Counted from the first letter of the stretch, positions 16,712-26,299 are shown. The stretch: 64,000 bases of DNA from Mesorhizobium sp. Root554 (GCF_001427025.1 NZ_LMGA01000001.1:3451697-3515696); one strand, 5' to 3'. Made by a program: numbers and translations. Notes: a model not told the origin generated them from the sequence alone.

Positions 16712-19645
16712 TCACTCCGCCGCCTCGAGATGACCCTTGATGCGGCGGCTGCGGCGGGCAAACTCGTCATACTCTTCCTGCCAGTCGCTCGGGCCGTTGG
16801 ACGGCGCCACCTGCACCGCGGTCACCTTGTATTCAGGGCAGTTCGTCGCCCAGTCGGAGAAATCCGTGGTGACGACGTTCGCCTGCGTGTCAGGGTGATG
16901 GAAGGTCGTATAGACGACACCGGGCGACACCCTGTCGGTGATCAGCGCCCTGAGTGTCGTCTCGCCGGCGCGGCTCTGGATGCGTACCCAGTCGCCGTCG
17001 CGCAGGCCGCGGTTCTCGGCATCGTGCGGATGGATCTCCAGCCGGTCCTCGTCATGCCAGACAACATTGCCGGTGCGGCGCGTCTGCGCGCCGACATTGT
17101 ACTGCGACAGGATGCGCCCGGTCGTGAGCAGCAGCGGAAAGCGCGGGCCGGTGCGCTCGTCCGTCGCGACATATTCGGTGCGGATGAACTTGCCTTTGCC
17201 GCGCACGAAGCCGTCGACATGCATGATCGGCGTACCCATCGGCGCCTTCTCGTTGCAGGGCCACTGAACCGACCCGACCTTGTCGAGGAATTCGAACGAT
17301 ACGCCGGCGAAGCTCGGCGTCGTCTGCGCGATCTCGTCCATGATCTGGGAGGGATGGGTGTAGTTCCAGTCCAGTCCGATGGCCTGGGCGAGCTTCTGCG
17401 TCGCTTCCCAGTCGGCATAGGTGCTTTTCGGCTCCAGCACCTTGCGCACCATGTTGATGCGCCGCTCGGCATTGGTGAAGGTGCCGTCCTTCTCCAGGAA
17501 GGTCGAGCCGGGCAGGAAAACATGCGCGTAGTTGGCCGTCTCGTTGAGGAACAGATCGTGCACCACCACGCATTCCATCGCGGCGAGGCCGGCGGCGACA
17601 TGCCTGGTGTCGGGATCGGATTGAAGAATGTCCTCGCCCTGGATGTAGATGCCCTTGAACGAACCGTCGACGGCGGCGTCCAGCATGTTGGGGATGCGCA
17701 ATCCGGGTTCGTCGTCCAGCTTCACGCCCCACAGGCTTTCGTAGATATCGCGAACGGCTTCGCCGGAGATGTGGCGGTAACCCGGCAATTCGTGCGGGAA
17801 CGATCCCATGTCGCATGAGCCTTGCACGTTGTTCTGGCCGCGCAGCGGGTTCACGCCGACGCCGCGCCGGCCGATATTGCCGGTGGCCATCGCAAGATTG
17901 GCGATTGCCATCACCGTCGTCGACCCCTGGCTGTGCTCGGTGACGCCGAGCCCATAATAGATCGCGCCGTTGCCGCCGGTGGCGAAGAGCCGCGCCGCGC
18001 CGCGGATGGCCTCGGGATCGACGCCGGCCAGTTCGCCGACAATCTCGGGACTATTCTCAGGCAGTGCCACGAACGAGGCCCAGTCCTGGAATTCGGCCCA
18101 GTCGCAGCGCTCGCGGATGAAGGCCTCGTCGAACAGGCCTTCGGTGACGATGACATGCGCCAGCGCCGACAGCATCGCCACGTTGGTGCCAGGCTTCAGC
18201 GGCAGATGATACTGCGCCTCGACATGCGCGGAGCGCACGATGTCGGTGCGTCGCGGATCGAGCACGATCAGCCTGGCGCCCTGCCGCAGGCGCCGCTTCA
18301 TCCGCGAAGCGAACACAGGATGCGCGTCCGTCGGGTTGGCGCCGATGATCATGATGACGTCGCTCTCGTCGACGGAATCGAAATCCTGTGTGCCCGCCGA
18401 GGTGCCGTAGGTCTGGCCGAGCCCGTAGCCGGTCGGCGAATGGCAGACGCGGGCGCAGGTATCGACATTGTTGTTGCGGAAACCCTGCCGCACCATTTTC
18501 TGCACGAGGTAGGTCTCCTCGTTGGTGCAGCGCGACGAGGTGATGCCGCCGATCGAGGTGCGGCCGTACTGATGCTGGATGCGGCGGAATTCCTTGGCCG
18601 TATGGGCGATCGCCTCGTCCCATGATACCTCGCGCCAGGGGTCGGTGATCTTCTCGCGCAGCATCGGGTTGAGGATGCGGTCCTTGTGGGTCGAATAGCC
18701 ATAGGCGAAACGGCCCTTGACGCAGGAATGGCCGTGATTGGCCTTGCCCTCCTTGTAGGGCATCATGCGGATGACCTCGTCCTGCCCGGCCTCGTTCGCC
18801 TTAACTTCGGCCTTGAACGAGCAGCCGACGCCGCAATAGGCGCAGGTGGTGACGACGGAACGTTCCGGCATCCCTTTTTCGAGCACCGATTTCTCGCGCA
18901 GCGCGTCAGTCGGGCACGCCTGAACGCAGGCGCCGCAGGACACGCATTCGGATTCGACGAAAGCTTCGTTCATCGAGGCGACCATGCGGCTTTCGAAGCC
19001 GCGGCCCTCGATGGTCAGCGCGAAGGTGCCTTGCACTTCCTCGCAGGCGCGTACGCAGCGCGAACAGACGATGCACTGCGCCGGATCGTAAGTGAAATAG
19101 GGATTGGATTCGTCGCGCGCGATGTAGTCGATGGCAAGAGAACCGTGCCCCGGCGCTACGCCGCCTCCGGTGGGCTCGACATGGTTGCGGCCCTCGACGC
19201 CGTAGCGGTTTTCGGCCAGGCCGACCGATGCCGCCACCGCATCGAACTCGCTGGCGCCGGTGCCGGCCTGTTCGTTCCAGCCCATCGGATGGTCGGAGAC
19301 GTAAAGCTCCATCACGCCGCGGCGGATGGCATCCAGCCGATCGGATTGCGTGCGCACGACCATGCCCTCGCCCACCGGCGTGGTGCAGGAGGCTGGCGTG
19401 CCGTTACGGCCGTCGATCTCGACCAGGCAGATGCGGCACGAGCCGAACGAATCCAGCATGTCGGTGGCGCACAGTTTCGGAATTTCGACGCCGGCTTCCA
19501 TCGAGGCGCGCATGATCGAAGTGCCTTCCGGCACGGTGATTGACCTGCCATCGACGGTCAGCGTCACCTGCTTCTCGGCGCTGGAGGCTGGCGTGCCAAA
19601 GTCGATTTCCTCGACCAGCGATTTGATGTCGGGCATCACGTTCAT
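16712..19645 (-). CDS. fdsA: NAD-dependent formate dehydrogenase alpha (molybdenum) subunit
   Basis: 977 residues. FdsA oxidises formate to CO2 at a bis-MGD molybdenum centre and passes electrons along Fe-S clusters to FdsB. An N-terminal [2Fe-2S] domain has C59, C70, C73 and C87. Two ferredoxin clusters follow at C191/194/197/201 and C234/237/240/244, then the [4Fe-4S] site of the catalytic domain at C268/271/275/308. The molybdenum ligand is a cysteine, C401 (ARVCHSPTGYG), not selenocysteine. The protein is cytoplasmic with no Tat signal. It starts at ATG 19645, 9 bases after the fdsB stop. Confidence 0.96.
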   Translation of the reverse strand: MNVMPDIKSLVEEIDFGTPASSAEKQVTLTVDGRSITVPEGTSIMRASMEAGVEIPKLCATDMLDSFGSCRICLVEIDGRNGTPASCTTPVGEGMVVRTQSDRLDAIRRGVMELYVSDHPMGWNEQAGTGASEFDAVAASVGLAENRYGVEGRNHVEPTGGGVAPGHGSLAIDYIARDESNPYFTYDPAQCIVCSRCVRACEEVQGTFALTIEGRGFESRMVASMNEAFVESECVSCGACVQACPTDALREKSVLEKGMPERSVVTTCAYCGVGCSFKAEVKANEAGQDEVIRMMPYKEGKANHGHSCVKGRFAYGYSTHKDRILNPMLREKITDPWREVSWDEAIAHTAKEFRRIQHQYGRTSIGGITSSRCTNEETYLVQKMVRQGFRNNNVDTCARVCHSPTGYGLGQTYGTSAGTQDFDSVDESDVIMIIGANPTDAHPVFASRMKRRLRQGARLIVLDPRRTDIVRSAHVEAQYHLPLKPGTNVAMLSALAHVIVTEGLFDEAFIRERCDWAEFQDWASFVALPENSPEIVGELAGVDPEAIRGAARLFATGGNGAIYYGLGVTEHSQGSTTVMAIANLAMATGNIGRRGVGVNPLRGQNNVQGSCDMGSFPHELPGYRHISGEAVRDIYESLWGVKLDDEPGLRIPNMLDAAVDGSFKGIYIQGEDILQSDPDTRHVAAGLAAMECVVVHDLFLNETANYAHVFLPGSTFLEKDGTFTNAERRINMVRKVLEPKSTYADWEATQKLAQAIGLDWNYTHPSQIMDEIAQTTPSFAGVSFEFLDKVGSVQWPCNEKAPMGTPIMHVDGFVRGKGKFIRTEYVATDERTGPRFPLLLTTGRILSQYNVGAQTRRTGNVVWHDEDRLEIHPHDAENRGLRDGDWVRIQSRAGETTLRALITDRVSPGVVYTTFHHPDTQANVVTTDFSDWATNCPEYKVTAVQVAPSNGPSDWQEEYDEFARRSRRIKGHLEAAE

Positions 19646-19654
19646 CTGCCGCTC

Positions 19655-21211
19655 CTATTCCGCCGCCTGCTGAACCGGCGCTGGTTTGAAATCATCGCCG
19701 AAATGGTTGATCGCGCTCATCACCGGGTAGGGCGTGAAGCCACCGAGCGCGCACAGTGAGCCGAATTTCATCGTGTTGCAGAGGTCGGTGACAAGCGCGA
19801 GGTTTTTCTCCGGCTCGATGCCGCTGGCGACCTTGTCCAGAACTTCCACCCCGCGCTGCGAGCCGATGCGGCACGGTGTGCACTTGCCGCAGCTTTCGAC
19901 GGCGCAGAATTCCATGGCGAAACGCGCCATCTTCAGCATGTCGGCGGTGTCGTCGAAAACGGTGATGCCGGCATGGCCGATCAGGCCGTCGCGCTTGGCG
20001 AACTCCTCGTAGTCGAATGGCGTGTCGAACAGTTCGCGCGGGAAGTACGCGCCCAGCGGCCCGCCGACCTGCACCGCCTTCACCGGCCGGCCGCTCGCCG
20101 TGCCGCCACCGATCCCGTCGACGATTTCGCCCAGCGTCAGGCCGAATGCGACCTCATAAAGGCCGCTGTTCTTGACGTTGCCGGCGATCTGAATCGGGAT
20201 GGTGCCGCGCGAACGGCCCATGCCGAAATCCTTGTAATACTCCGCGCCCCTGTCCATGATGATCGGCACCGAGGCCAGGCTGATGACGTTGTTGATGACC
20301 GTCGGCTTGCCGAGAAATCCCTGGATTGCCGGCAGCGGCGGCTTGGCCCGCACCACGCCGCGCTTGCCTTCGAGGCTGTTCAACAACGACGTTTCCTCGC
20401 CGCAGACATAGGCGCCGGCACCGACGCGGATTTCCATGTCGAAGGCGTGGGAAGAGCCGAGCACCGCCGGACCGAGGATGCCGGCCTTGCGCGCGACGTC
20501 CACCGCGCGGCGCATCTTGTCGACGGCATGCGGATATTCGGAGCGGATGTAGACATAACCCTTGGTCGCGCCGGTGGCGATGCCGGCGATCGCCATGCCT
20601 TCGAGCAACACGAATGGATCGCCTTCCATGATCATTCGGTCGGCGAAGGTGGCGCTGTCCCCCTCGTCGGCATTGCAGACGATATATTTCTGCGCCGCCG
20701 CCGTATCGAGCACCGTCTTCCATTTCACCCCGGTGGGGAACCCGGCGCCGCCGCGCCCGCGCAGGCCGGACTCGGTCACCTGAGCAACGATGTCGGCAGG
20801 CGGCATCGCCACCGCCTTGCGCAACCCCTTGAGACCGCCATGACGCTCGTAGGAGTCGAGCGACAGCGGATCGATCACGCCGCAGCGCGCGAAGGTCAGC
20901 CGGGTCTGGCCGGCGAGGAACGGAATCTTGTCTGGCGAACCCAGCCACCTTTTATGATGCGCGCCAGTTAGGAAGCCGGCGTCAAAAAGGCCTTTGACAT
21001 CCGAAGGCTTGACCGGCCCGTAGGCGACGCGGCCGTTCGCCGTCGCGACCTCCACCATCGGTTCAAGCGAATACGCCCCACGCGATCCGTTGCGCACGAT
21101 CCTGGCGTCGATGCCACGCCGGGCCAGTTCCTGCCTGATTGCCGTGGCAACCTTCTCCGCACCGAGCGCCAGCGCGCCGGAATCGTCCGGTATGAAGATG
21201 CGCGGGGTCAT
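19655..21211 (-). CDS. fdsB: NAD-dependent formate dehydrogenase beta (flavin/NAD) subunit
   Basis: 518 residues from ATG 21211 (MTPRIFIPDDSGALALG), which overlaps the fdsG stop by 4 bases. It is a NuoF-like subunit that holds FMN, the NAD site and one [4Fe-4S] cluster. Visible are the FMN/NAD loop GLRGRGGAGFPTGVKW, the ADEGDSATFADRM segment and the cluster ligands in ESCGKCTPCRIG. The N-terminal 110 residues are a thioredoxin-like domain as in other FdsB proteins. It hands electrons from formate to NAD+. Confidence 0.95.
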   Translation of the reverse strand: MTPRIFIPDDSGALALGAEKVATAIRQELARRGIDARIVRNGSRGAYSLEPMVEVATANGRVAYGPVKPSDVKGLFDAGFLTGAHHKRWLGSPDKIPFLAGQTRLTFARCGVIDPLSLDSYERHGGLKGLRKAVAMPPADIVAQVTESGLRGRGGAGFPTGVKWKTVLDTAAAQKYIVCNADEGDSATFADRMIMEGDPFVLLEGMAIAGIATGATKGYVYIRSEYPHAVDKMRRAVDVARKAGILGPAVLGSSHAFDMEIRVGAGAYVCGEETSLLNSLEGKRGVVRAKPPLPAIQGFLGKPTVINNVISLASVPIIMDRGAEYYKDFGMGRSRGTIPIQIAGNVKNSGLYEVAFGLTLGEIVDGIGGGTASGRPVKAVQVGGPLGAYFPRELFDTPFDYEEFAKRDGLIGHAGITVFDDTADMLKMARFAMEFCAVESCGKCTPCRIGSQRGVEVLDKVASGIEPEKNLALVTDLCNTMKFGSLCALGGFTPYPVMSAINHFGDDFKPAPVQQAAE

Positions 21212-21687
21212 GCGCGCACCTCGGCAACGATCGCGTCGATCTTTTCGTTGTCGAGCCGACCGATGACCTCGCCATCCAGCATGGCGGAGGGTGAACAGGC
21301 GCAAAGGCCGAGGCAATAGACAGGCTCCAGCGTCACTGAGCCGTCCTTCGTCGTTTCGTGAAAGCCGATGCCGAGCAACTGCTTCAGTCGCGCCGCGACC
21401 GCGTCCGAGCCCATCGACTGGCAGGCCTCTGCCTGGCAAAGCTTTAGGATGTGCCGTCCGGCCGGCTCACGGCGGAAGTCGTGATAGAAGGTGACGACGC
21501 CATGGACCTCGGCCCGCGACAGGTTGAGCGCATGGGCGATGACCGGCAGCGATCCCTGCGGCACATAGCCGAATTCTGCCTGAATGCCGTGCAGGATCGG
21601 CAGCAACGGCCCTTCCAGATCCTTCAGATTCTGGACGATGGACGCCGTTCGCGCCTCGATCTCGGTACTTGCAGGCTGCATGGACAT
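21208..21687 (-). CDS. fdsG: NAD-dependent formate dehydrogenase gamma subunit
   Basis: 159 residues, NuoE-like, carrying one [2Fe-2S] cluster with ligands in CQAEAC and CLGLCAC. It is the first structural gene of the fds cluster. The start ATG 21687 follows a good ribosome site (GGGAGGGC), and the stop overlaps fdsB by 4 bases. The neighbouring LysR gene and a LysR-type dyad upstream suggest substrate-induced control. Confidence 0.95.
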   Translation of the reverse strand: MSMQPASTEIEARTASIVQNLKDLEGPLLPILHGIQAEFGYVPQGSLPVIAHALNLSRAEVHGVVTFYHDFRREPAGRHILKLCQAEACQSMGSDAVAARLKQLLGIGFHETTKDGSVTLEPVYCLGLCACSPSAMLDGEVIGRLDNEKIDAIVAEVRA

Positions 21688-21819
21688 GCAGCGCCCTCCC
21701 TGGAACCAGTCAATGCCGCGGCCGATGAAGCAGCCGATAGACGGTGCCTTATAAAAGCGCCATCGTTTCGAACGAAAACAGACAAAATCGCATAAATCAA
21801 TAAAGCCTTTTCGTTGAAC

Positions 21820-21836
21820 GATAGGTTTTTTCTATC
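21820..21836 (-). promoter_or_regulatory. Candidate LysR binding site upstream of fdsG
   Basis: GATAG, seven bases and CTATC form a dyad that satisfies the LysR T-N11-A rule (T at 21822, A at 21834). It lies about 135-150 bases before the fdsG start and just past the LysR gene stop. Confidence 0.5.
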
Positions 21837-21852
21837 AAGGGGCCCTTCTAAC

Positions 21853-22752
21853 TCAATCTTTCACCTTGAAAGCGCCAGCCAGCGTCATCGCCTCTTCCAG
21901 AAGCGCCGAAACCAGCGGCGTATGCGGCTCGCGCGAGGCCGCAACAAGACCGACAGCGTGACTGGCATTGGGGTCGACGATGGGAATGGCGCGGATCGGT
22001 TCGGCAAAGCCGAAGGTCTCGGCCAGGTTGAGCGGCATGATCGACGACCATTTGCCGGTCCTGATGTGCGAAAACAGTACGATCATCGAGTTCGATTCCA
22101 GCGTCGGTCGGACCTCGACGCCGGCTTCGGTCAGATGCTGGTCGATGATGCGGCGGTTCTGCATGTCGGGCGTCAGCAGGCAGAGTGGCAGCCGGCTTAC
22201 CTCAGCCCATGTCACCCTGTCGCGATCCGAATAGGGGTTTCCCATGGCGGTGATGAGCTGGTAGCGCTCGTTATAGAGCGGCACCCGGCTCACCCGGCCG
22301 AGCGGCTCGTTGTCGAGGTAGGTTATGCCGGCATCTATGTCGAAATTGCCGAGCAGCGTCAGCACCTCGATGGAGGTCCGCGACAGGATGGAGAAGGTGA
22401 CGCCGGGGTGCTTTTCCCGGAAAGGCGTCGTCAGCCGCGCCACCATGGCGAGCGCGGTGGGGATCGCCGCGATGCGGATGTGGCCCGACAGGCCGTGGCG
22501 GGCGGCCCGCATCTCTTCCTTCATGGCGCGTGCATCGCCGACGATGCGCTTTGCCCATTGCAGCACCTGCACGCCCTCCGGCGTCAGGCCCTGGAAACGG
22601 GAGCCGCGCATCACCAGCATGACGCCGAGCTGGTCTTCGAGCTGCTTGATGCCGGCCGAAAGGGTCGGCTGGGTAATTCCGAGCTGTTCGGCCGCGCGGC
22701 CGAAATGCCGTTCCCGGGCCAGCGCAATGAAGAATTCCAGCTTGTCCAGCAC
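21853..22752 (-). CDS. LysR-family regulator, probably of the fds operon
   Basis: 299 residues. The N-terminal winged helix-turn-helix is typical (RHFGRAAEQLGITQPTLSAG), followed by the periplasmic-binding-like effector domain. I prefer the GTG at 22752 (MLDKLEFF) because LysR proteins usually begin so; a TTG at 22761 would add three residues. It lies directly upstream of fdsG in the same direction, 165 bases away, with a LysR-type dyad in that gap. It is therefore the likely activator of formate dehydrogenase; the effector is probably formate or a one-carbon metabolite (inference). Confidence 0.85.
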   Translation of the reverse strand: MLDKLEFFIALARERHFGRAAEQLGITQPTLSAGIKQLEDQLGVMLVMRGSRFQGLTPEGVQVLQWAKRIVGDARAMKEEMRAARHGLSGHIRIAAIPTALAMVARLTTPFREKHPGVTFSILSRTSIEVLTLLGNFDIDAGITYLDNEPLGRVSRVPLYNERYQLITAMGNPYSDRDRVTWAEVSRLPLCLLTPDMQNRRIIDQHLTEAGVEVRPTLESNSMIVLFSHIRTGKWSSIMPLNLAETFGFAEPIRAIPIVDPNASHAVGLVAASREPHTPLVSALLEEAMTLAGAFKVKD

Positions 22753-22847
22753 GACCCGCAATAGCCCTTGCTCAGTCGGGCCACATCAGCCTGACTGTCC
22801 TTACAGTTAACTGCCTTGCTGCGGCGCCGCTAGGTCTGACCCCAGAC

Positions 22848-23159
22848 TCAGCATTCATCCGTGCATATGCCGGGCGGGTCGATATACATGCCCAGGCAAT
22901 TGCCGTTCTCATCTTCGAAGATCACCACGTCTGGATGCTGCCAGTCGGCCACGAAAAGCGAAACGTCGGTCTTCGCGATGTCCTTGGGGCCGATCTTGAA
23001 ACGAATGGCGGCTGCCTGGTTTCCGGTTATGCCGGAAACCAGCTTTGAAAGCTGGCTCAGGTTTTCCTTGGCGGCGGCCATATATTTGCGGGCGTTGTCG
23101 ATATCTGGCGCTGAAAGCTGACGTTGCGATGAACTGGATTGGGCCATCGTCGTTACCAT
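22848..23159 (-). CDS. Small conserved-looking protein of unknown function
   Basis: 103 residues from ATG 23159, or 99 from the ATG at 23147 (MAQSSSSQRQL). I do not recognise a family. It has an N-terminal helical half (DNARKYMAAAKENLSQLSKL) and a C-terminal half that reads like a small beta domain (VSLFVADWQHPDVVIFEDEN). It ends in PPGICTDEC with two cysteines near the terminus. No signal peptide or membrane segment is visible. Codon use matches its neighbours, which supports a real gene. It is divergent from the DUF47 gene. Confidence 0.55.
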   Translation of the reverse strand: MVTTMAQSSSSQRQLSAPDIDNARKYMAAAKENLSQLSKLVSGITGNQAAAIRFKIGPKDIAKTDVSLFVADWQHPDVVIFEDENGNCLGMYIDPPGICTDEC

Positions 23160-23364
23160 GTGCTGGAGGTCTGGTTACGGTCTGCTGAAAGTCTGCCGGC
23201 CCAAAATACCATGGAGGGGGCCGAAATCGTGCATCGTTTTTGCAGTCGGTCCCTCTTGGAAAACGTCTGCATTCCCTTTCTATCCTCAGTTTTCAGCCGG
23301 CTATGTGTTTCCCGCATCCATCTGCCGCGCTATGTGCGTAGAACGAAAGTCTGCGGAGAGGGAC

Positions 23365-24006
23365 ATGCTGGGCTGGTTTCGGAAACTGCTGCCGCGCGAG
23401 GATCGCTTCTTCGATCTGTTCGAGCGCCATTCGCGCACCGTCGTCAGCGGCGCCGAGGCGATGCAGAATCTGCTGGCCGGCGACGATGTCGACCGCTGGT
23501 GCGACCGCATCGTCGAGCTGGAGAACGAGGCCGATCTCATCACCGCCGAAGTCCTGCTTGCCGTGCGCCGCTCCTTCATCACCCCATTCGACCGCGGTGA
23601 CATCAAGGATCTGATCCAGTCGATGGATGACGCCATCGACATGATGCACAAGACCGTCAAGACGGTGCGGCTTTTCGAGAAGCGGGAGTTCGATCCGCTG
23701 ATGTGCGACATGGGCGTCGTCATCGTCGAAGCCGCCAAGCTGGTGGCCGAGGCAATTCCGCTTCTTTCGAAGCCCGGCGCGAATGCCCCGCGGCTGACGG
23801 CGATCGCCGAGGAAGTCATGCGCGTCGAGGGCCGGGCGGATGATCTGCACGACAAGGGGCTCAAGGATCTGTTCAAGCGGCACGGCAAGACCGACCCGAT
23901 GGCCTATCTGATCGGCTCCGAGATTTATGGCCAGCTGGAGAAGGTGGTCGACCGGTTCGAGGACGTCGCCAACGAGATCAGCGGCATCGTCATCGAGAAC
24001 GTCTAG
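23365..24006 (+). CDS. DUF47/PhoU-like phosphate transport accessory protein
   Basis: 213 residues from ATG 23365 (MLGWFRKLLPREDRFFDLF), with GGAGAGGG just upstream; an open frame extends further 5' but has no family similarity. It belongs to the DUF47 (TIGR00153) helical family, distant from PhoU, that accompanies PiT transporters. Conserved blocks include DVDRWCDRIVELENEADLI, DRGDIKDLIQSMDDAIDMM and YGQLEKVVDRFEDVANEI. The gene is 9 bases before the PiT gene, so they form an operon. A role in controlling PiT activity is inferred from this pairing. Confidence 0.9.
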   Translation: MLGWFRKLLPREDRFFDLFERHSRTVVSGAEAMQNLLAGDDVDRWCDRIVELENEADLITAEVLLAVRRSFITPFDRGDIKDLIQSMDDAIDMMHKTVKTVRLFEKREFDPLMCDMGVVIVEAAKLVAEAIPLLSKPGANAPRLTAIAEEVMRVEGRADDLHDKGLKDLFKRHGKTDPMAYLIGSEIYGQLEKVVDRFEDVANEISGIVIENV

Positions 24007-24015
24007 GCCGCCGCG

Positions 24016-25020
24016 ATGGATGCCACGATCGCCTTTCCATTGCTGGTCGGCCTCGTCGGCGTGGCGCTGTTTTTCGATTTCCTGAACGGCCTGCACGACG
24101 CCGCCAATTCGATTGCGACCATTGTCTCGACGCGCGTGCTCAGGCCGCAATATGCCGTCTTGTGGGCGGCGTTCTTCAATTTCATCGCTTTCCTGTTCTT
24201 CGGTCTGCATGTTGCTGAAACGCTAGGCACAGGCATCATCGACGCGAACATCGTGACCCCGGCGGTGATCTTTTCGGCGCTTGTGGGAGCGATCGTCTGG
24301 AACATCGTCACCTGGCTGCTCGGCATTCCGTCGAGCAGTTCACATGCACTGATCGGTGGGCTGGTCGGCGCTGGCGTCGCCAAGGCGGGCACCGGCGCCA
24401 TCGTCTGGGCAGGTCTTGCCAAGACGACCGCAGCCATTGTGCTGTCACCGGCCGTCGGCTTCCTGCTGGCGCTGTTTCTTATTCTTGTCGTTTCCTGGCT
24501 GTTCGTGCGCCAGACGCCGTTCGCGGTCGACAGCAGCTTCCGCGTGCTGCAGTTCTTTTCGGCATCGATGTACTCGCTCGGCCATGGCGGCAACGATGCG
24601 CAAAAGACCATGGGCATCATCGCGGTGCTGCTTTATTCCCAAGGCATGCTCGGCGACACCTTCTACGTGCCGCTATGGGTGGTGCTGACCTGCCAGTCGG
24701 TGCTGGCGCTGGGCACCTTGTTCGGCGGCTGGCGCATCGTCCACACCATGGGTTCCAAGATCACGCGACTCAACCCGATGCAGGGCTTCTGCGCCGAAAC
24801 CGGTGGTGCGCTCACCCTTTTCGGCGCGACATGGCTTGGCATTCCGGTTTCCACCACGCACACCATCACCGGCGCCATCATCGGTGTCGGCGCAGCGCGC
24901 CGCGTCTCAGCGGTGCGCTGGGGCATCGCCGGCAACATCGTCATCGCCTGGGTCGTCACCCTGCCGGCGACGGCGGCCATCGCGGCTGCCACATACGGTT
25001 TGACGCGGCTGGCCGGCTGA
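24016..25020 (+). CDS. pit: PiT-family inorganic phosphate transporter
   Basis: 334 residues with about ten membrane helices. The two inverted PiT repeats carry the signatures FFDFLNGLHDAANSIAT near the N-terminus and SLGHGGNDAQKTMG in the second half, where the two GxNDxxN/K-type loops bind phosphate. It takes up phosphate (often as metal-phosphate) with protons or sodium. Gene order DUF47-pit is standard. No Pho box was found in the 205 bases before the DUF47 gene, so low-affinity constitutive uptake is likely. Confidence 0.93.
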   Translation: MDATIAFPLLVGLVGVALFFDFLNGLHDAANSIATIVSTRVLRPQYAVLWAAFFNFIAFLFFGLHVAETLGTGIIDANIVTPAVIFSALVGAIVWNIVTWLLGIPSSSSHALIGGLVGAGVAKAGTGAIVWAGLAKTTAAIVLSPAVGFLLALFLILVVSWLFVRQTPFAVDSSFRVLQFFSASMYSLGHGGNDAQKTMGIIAVLLYSQGMLGDTFYVPLWVVLTCQSVLALGTLFGGWRIVHTMGSKITRLNPMQGFCAETGGALTLFGATWLGIPVSTTHTITGAIIGVGAARRVSAVRWGIAGNIVIAWVVTLPATAAIAAATYGLTRLAG

Positions 25021-25103
25021 AGCTGCCGTCTGGCGCTTGGTGCCGCGACGATTCTGTCCTATCTCAGCCGCAGGAAAGCGCTCGAAAGCGCCGAGGAACC
25101 ATC

Positions 25104-26288
25104 ATGCCCGTCAGCAAGGAAGCCGTCATCGAGAAACTGAAGACGGTGAACGGTCCGGATTTTACCGGCAACATCGTCGATCTCGGGCTCGTTTCGGAAA
25201 TATTCATCGCCGACTCCAAGGTCTTCTTCTCCATTACCGTGCCTGCCGACCGGGCCAAGGAGATGGAACCGCTGCGCGCCGCGGCCGAACGCGTGGTCAT
25301 GGCCATACCCGGTATTGCCGGCGCCGTGGTGGCGCTGACGGCTGAAAAGAAGGGTTCGGGCATGGAGGCGCCAGTCCCGCAGCGTCCCGTCCCGCCGCCG
25401 CCCGCCGCCCGGCCATCTCCGCCTCCTGCGGCAGCGCGCCCGGCCCCGCACGCACCGAGTTCCCAGACCTCGGGCCGTCGTGGCGTCCCCGGCATCGAGG
25501 CGATCATCGCGGTCGCTTCCGGCAAGGGCGGCGTCGGCAAATCCACCACCGCCGTCAACATCGCGCTCGGCCTCGCCGCCAACGGCTTGAAGGTCGGCGT
25601 CCTCGACGCCGACATATACGGCCCATCCATGCCGCGCCTGCTCGGCATTCGCGGGCGGCCCGAGACGGTGGACGGCAAGGTCCTGAAGCCGATGCAGAAT
25701 TACGGCCTCAAGGTCATGTCAATGGGTTTCCTCGTCGATGAGGAGACGCCGATGATCTGGCGAGGGCCGATGGTGATGTCGGCATTGACGCAGATGCTGC
25801 GCGAGGTCGAATGGGGTCCGCTCGACGTGCTGGTGGTCGACATGCCCCCCGGTACCGGCGATGCCCAGCTCACCATGGCGCAGCAGGTCCCGCTGGCCGG
25901 CGCCGTCATCGTATCGACCCCGCAGGATCTGGCCCTGATCGATGCCCGCAAGGGCCTGAACATGTTCAAGAAGGTGGATGTGCCGCTGCTCGGCATCGTC
26001 GAGAACATGAGCTATTTCATCGCCCCTGATACCGGCACACGCTACGATATCTTCGGCCATGGTGGCGCCAGGAAGGAAGCCGAACGGCTCGGCGTGCCGT
26101 TCCTCGGTGAAGTGCCGCTGGAAATGGACATAAGGGAGAATTCCGATGCCGGAACCCCTGTGGTTGTGTCCCGGCCGGACGGCGCGGCAGCCCGAACTTA
26201 CCGCGAGATCGCGACCAATGTCTGGAACCGGCTGCAGGAAGAAAAGACCGTATCCGCAAGTGCGGTTCCGAACATCGTGTTCGAGTAA
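25104..26288 (+). CDS. apbC: Mrp/ApbC-family Fe-S cluster carrier ATPase
   Basis: 394 residues from ATG 25104 (MPVSKEAVIEKLKTV); a much longer open frame overlaps the pit gene but is not used. An N-terminal DUF59 (MIP18-like) domain (residues 1-85) is joined by a Pro/Ala-rich linker (about 90-125) to a P-loop ATPase with the deviant Walker A GKGGVGKSTTAVN. Such proteins bind and hand over Fe-S clusters. The CxxC pair found in E. coli Mrp is missing: the equivalent stretch reads NMSYFIAPDTGTRYDIFGHG. This suggests cluster handling by other residues, or a changed role. Confidence 0.9.
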   Translation: MPVSKEAVIEKLKTVNGPDFTGNIVDLGLVSEIFIADSKVFFSITVPADRAKEMEPLRAAAERVVMAIPGIAGAVVALTAEKKGSGMEAPVPQRPVPPPPAARPSPPPAAARPAPHAPSSQTSGRRGVPGIEAIIAVASGKGGVGKSTTAVNIALGLAANGLKVGVLDADIYGPSMPRLLGIRGRPETVDGKVLKPMQNYGLKVMSMGFLVDEETPMIWRGPMVMSALTQMLREVEWGPLDVLVVDMPPGTGDAQLTMAQQVPLAGAVIVSTPQDLALIDARKGLNMFKKVDVPLLGIVENMSYFIAPDTGTRYDIFGHGGARKEAERLGVPFLGEVPLEMDIRENSDAGTPVVVSRPDGAAARTYREIATNVWNRLQEEKTVSASAVPNIVFE

Positions 26289-26299
26289 GGATCGCGAGT

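Noticed and set aside
18430-18460. Selenocysteine in the formate dehydrogenase active site
   Set aside because: The molybdenum ligand position is encoded as an ordinary cysteine and there is no in-frame TGA.
23160-23364. A Pho box upstream of the DUF47-pit operon
   Set aside because: No pair of CTGTCAT-like half-sites with the proper spacing was found.
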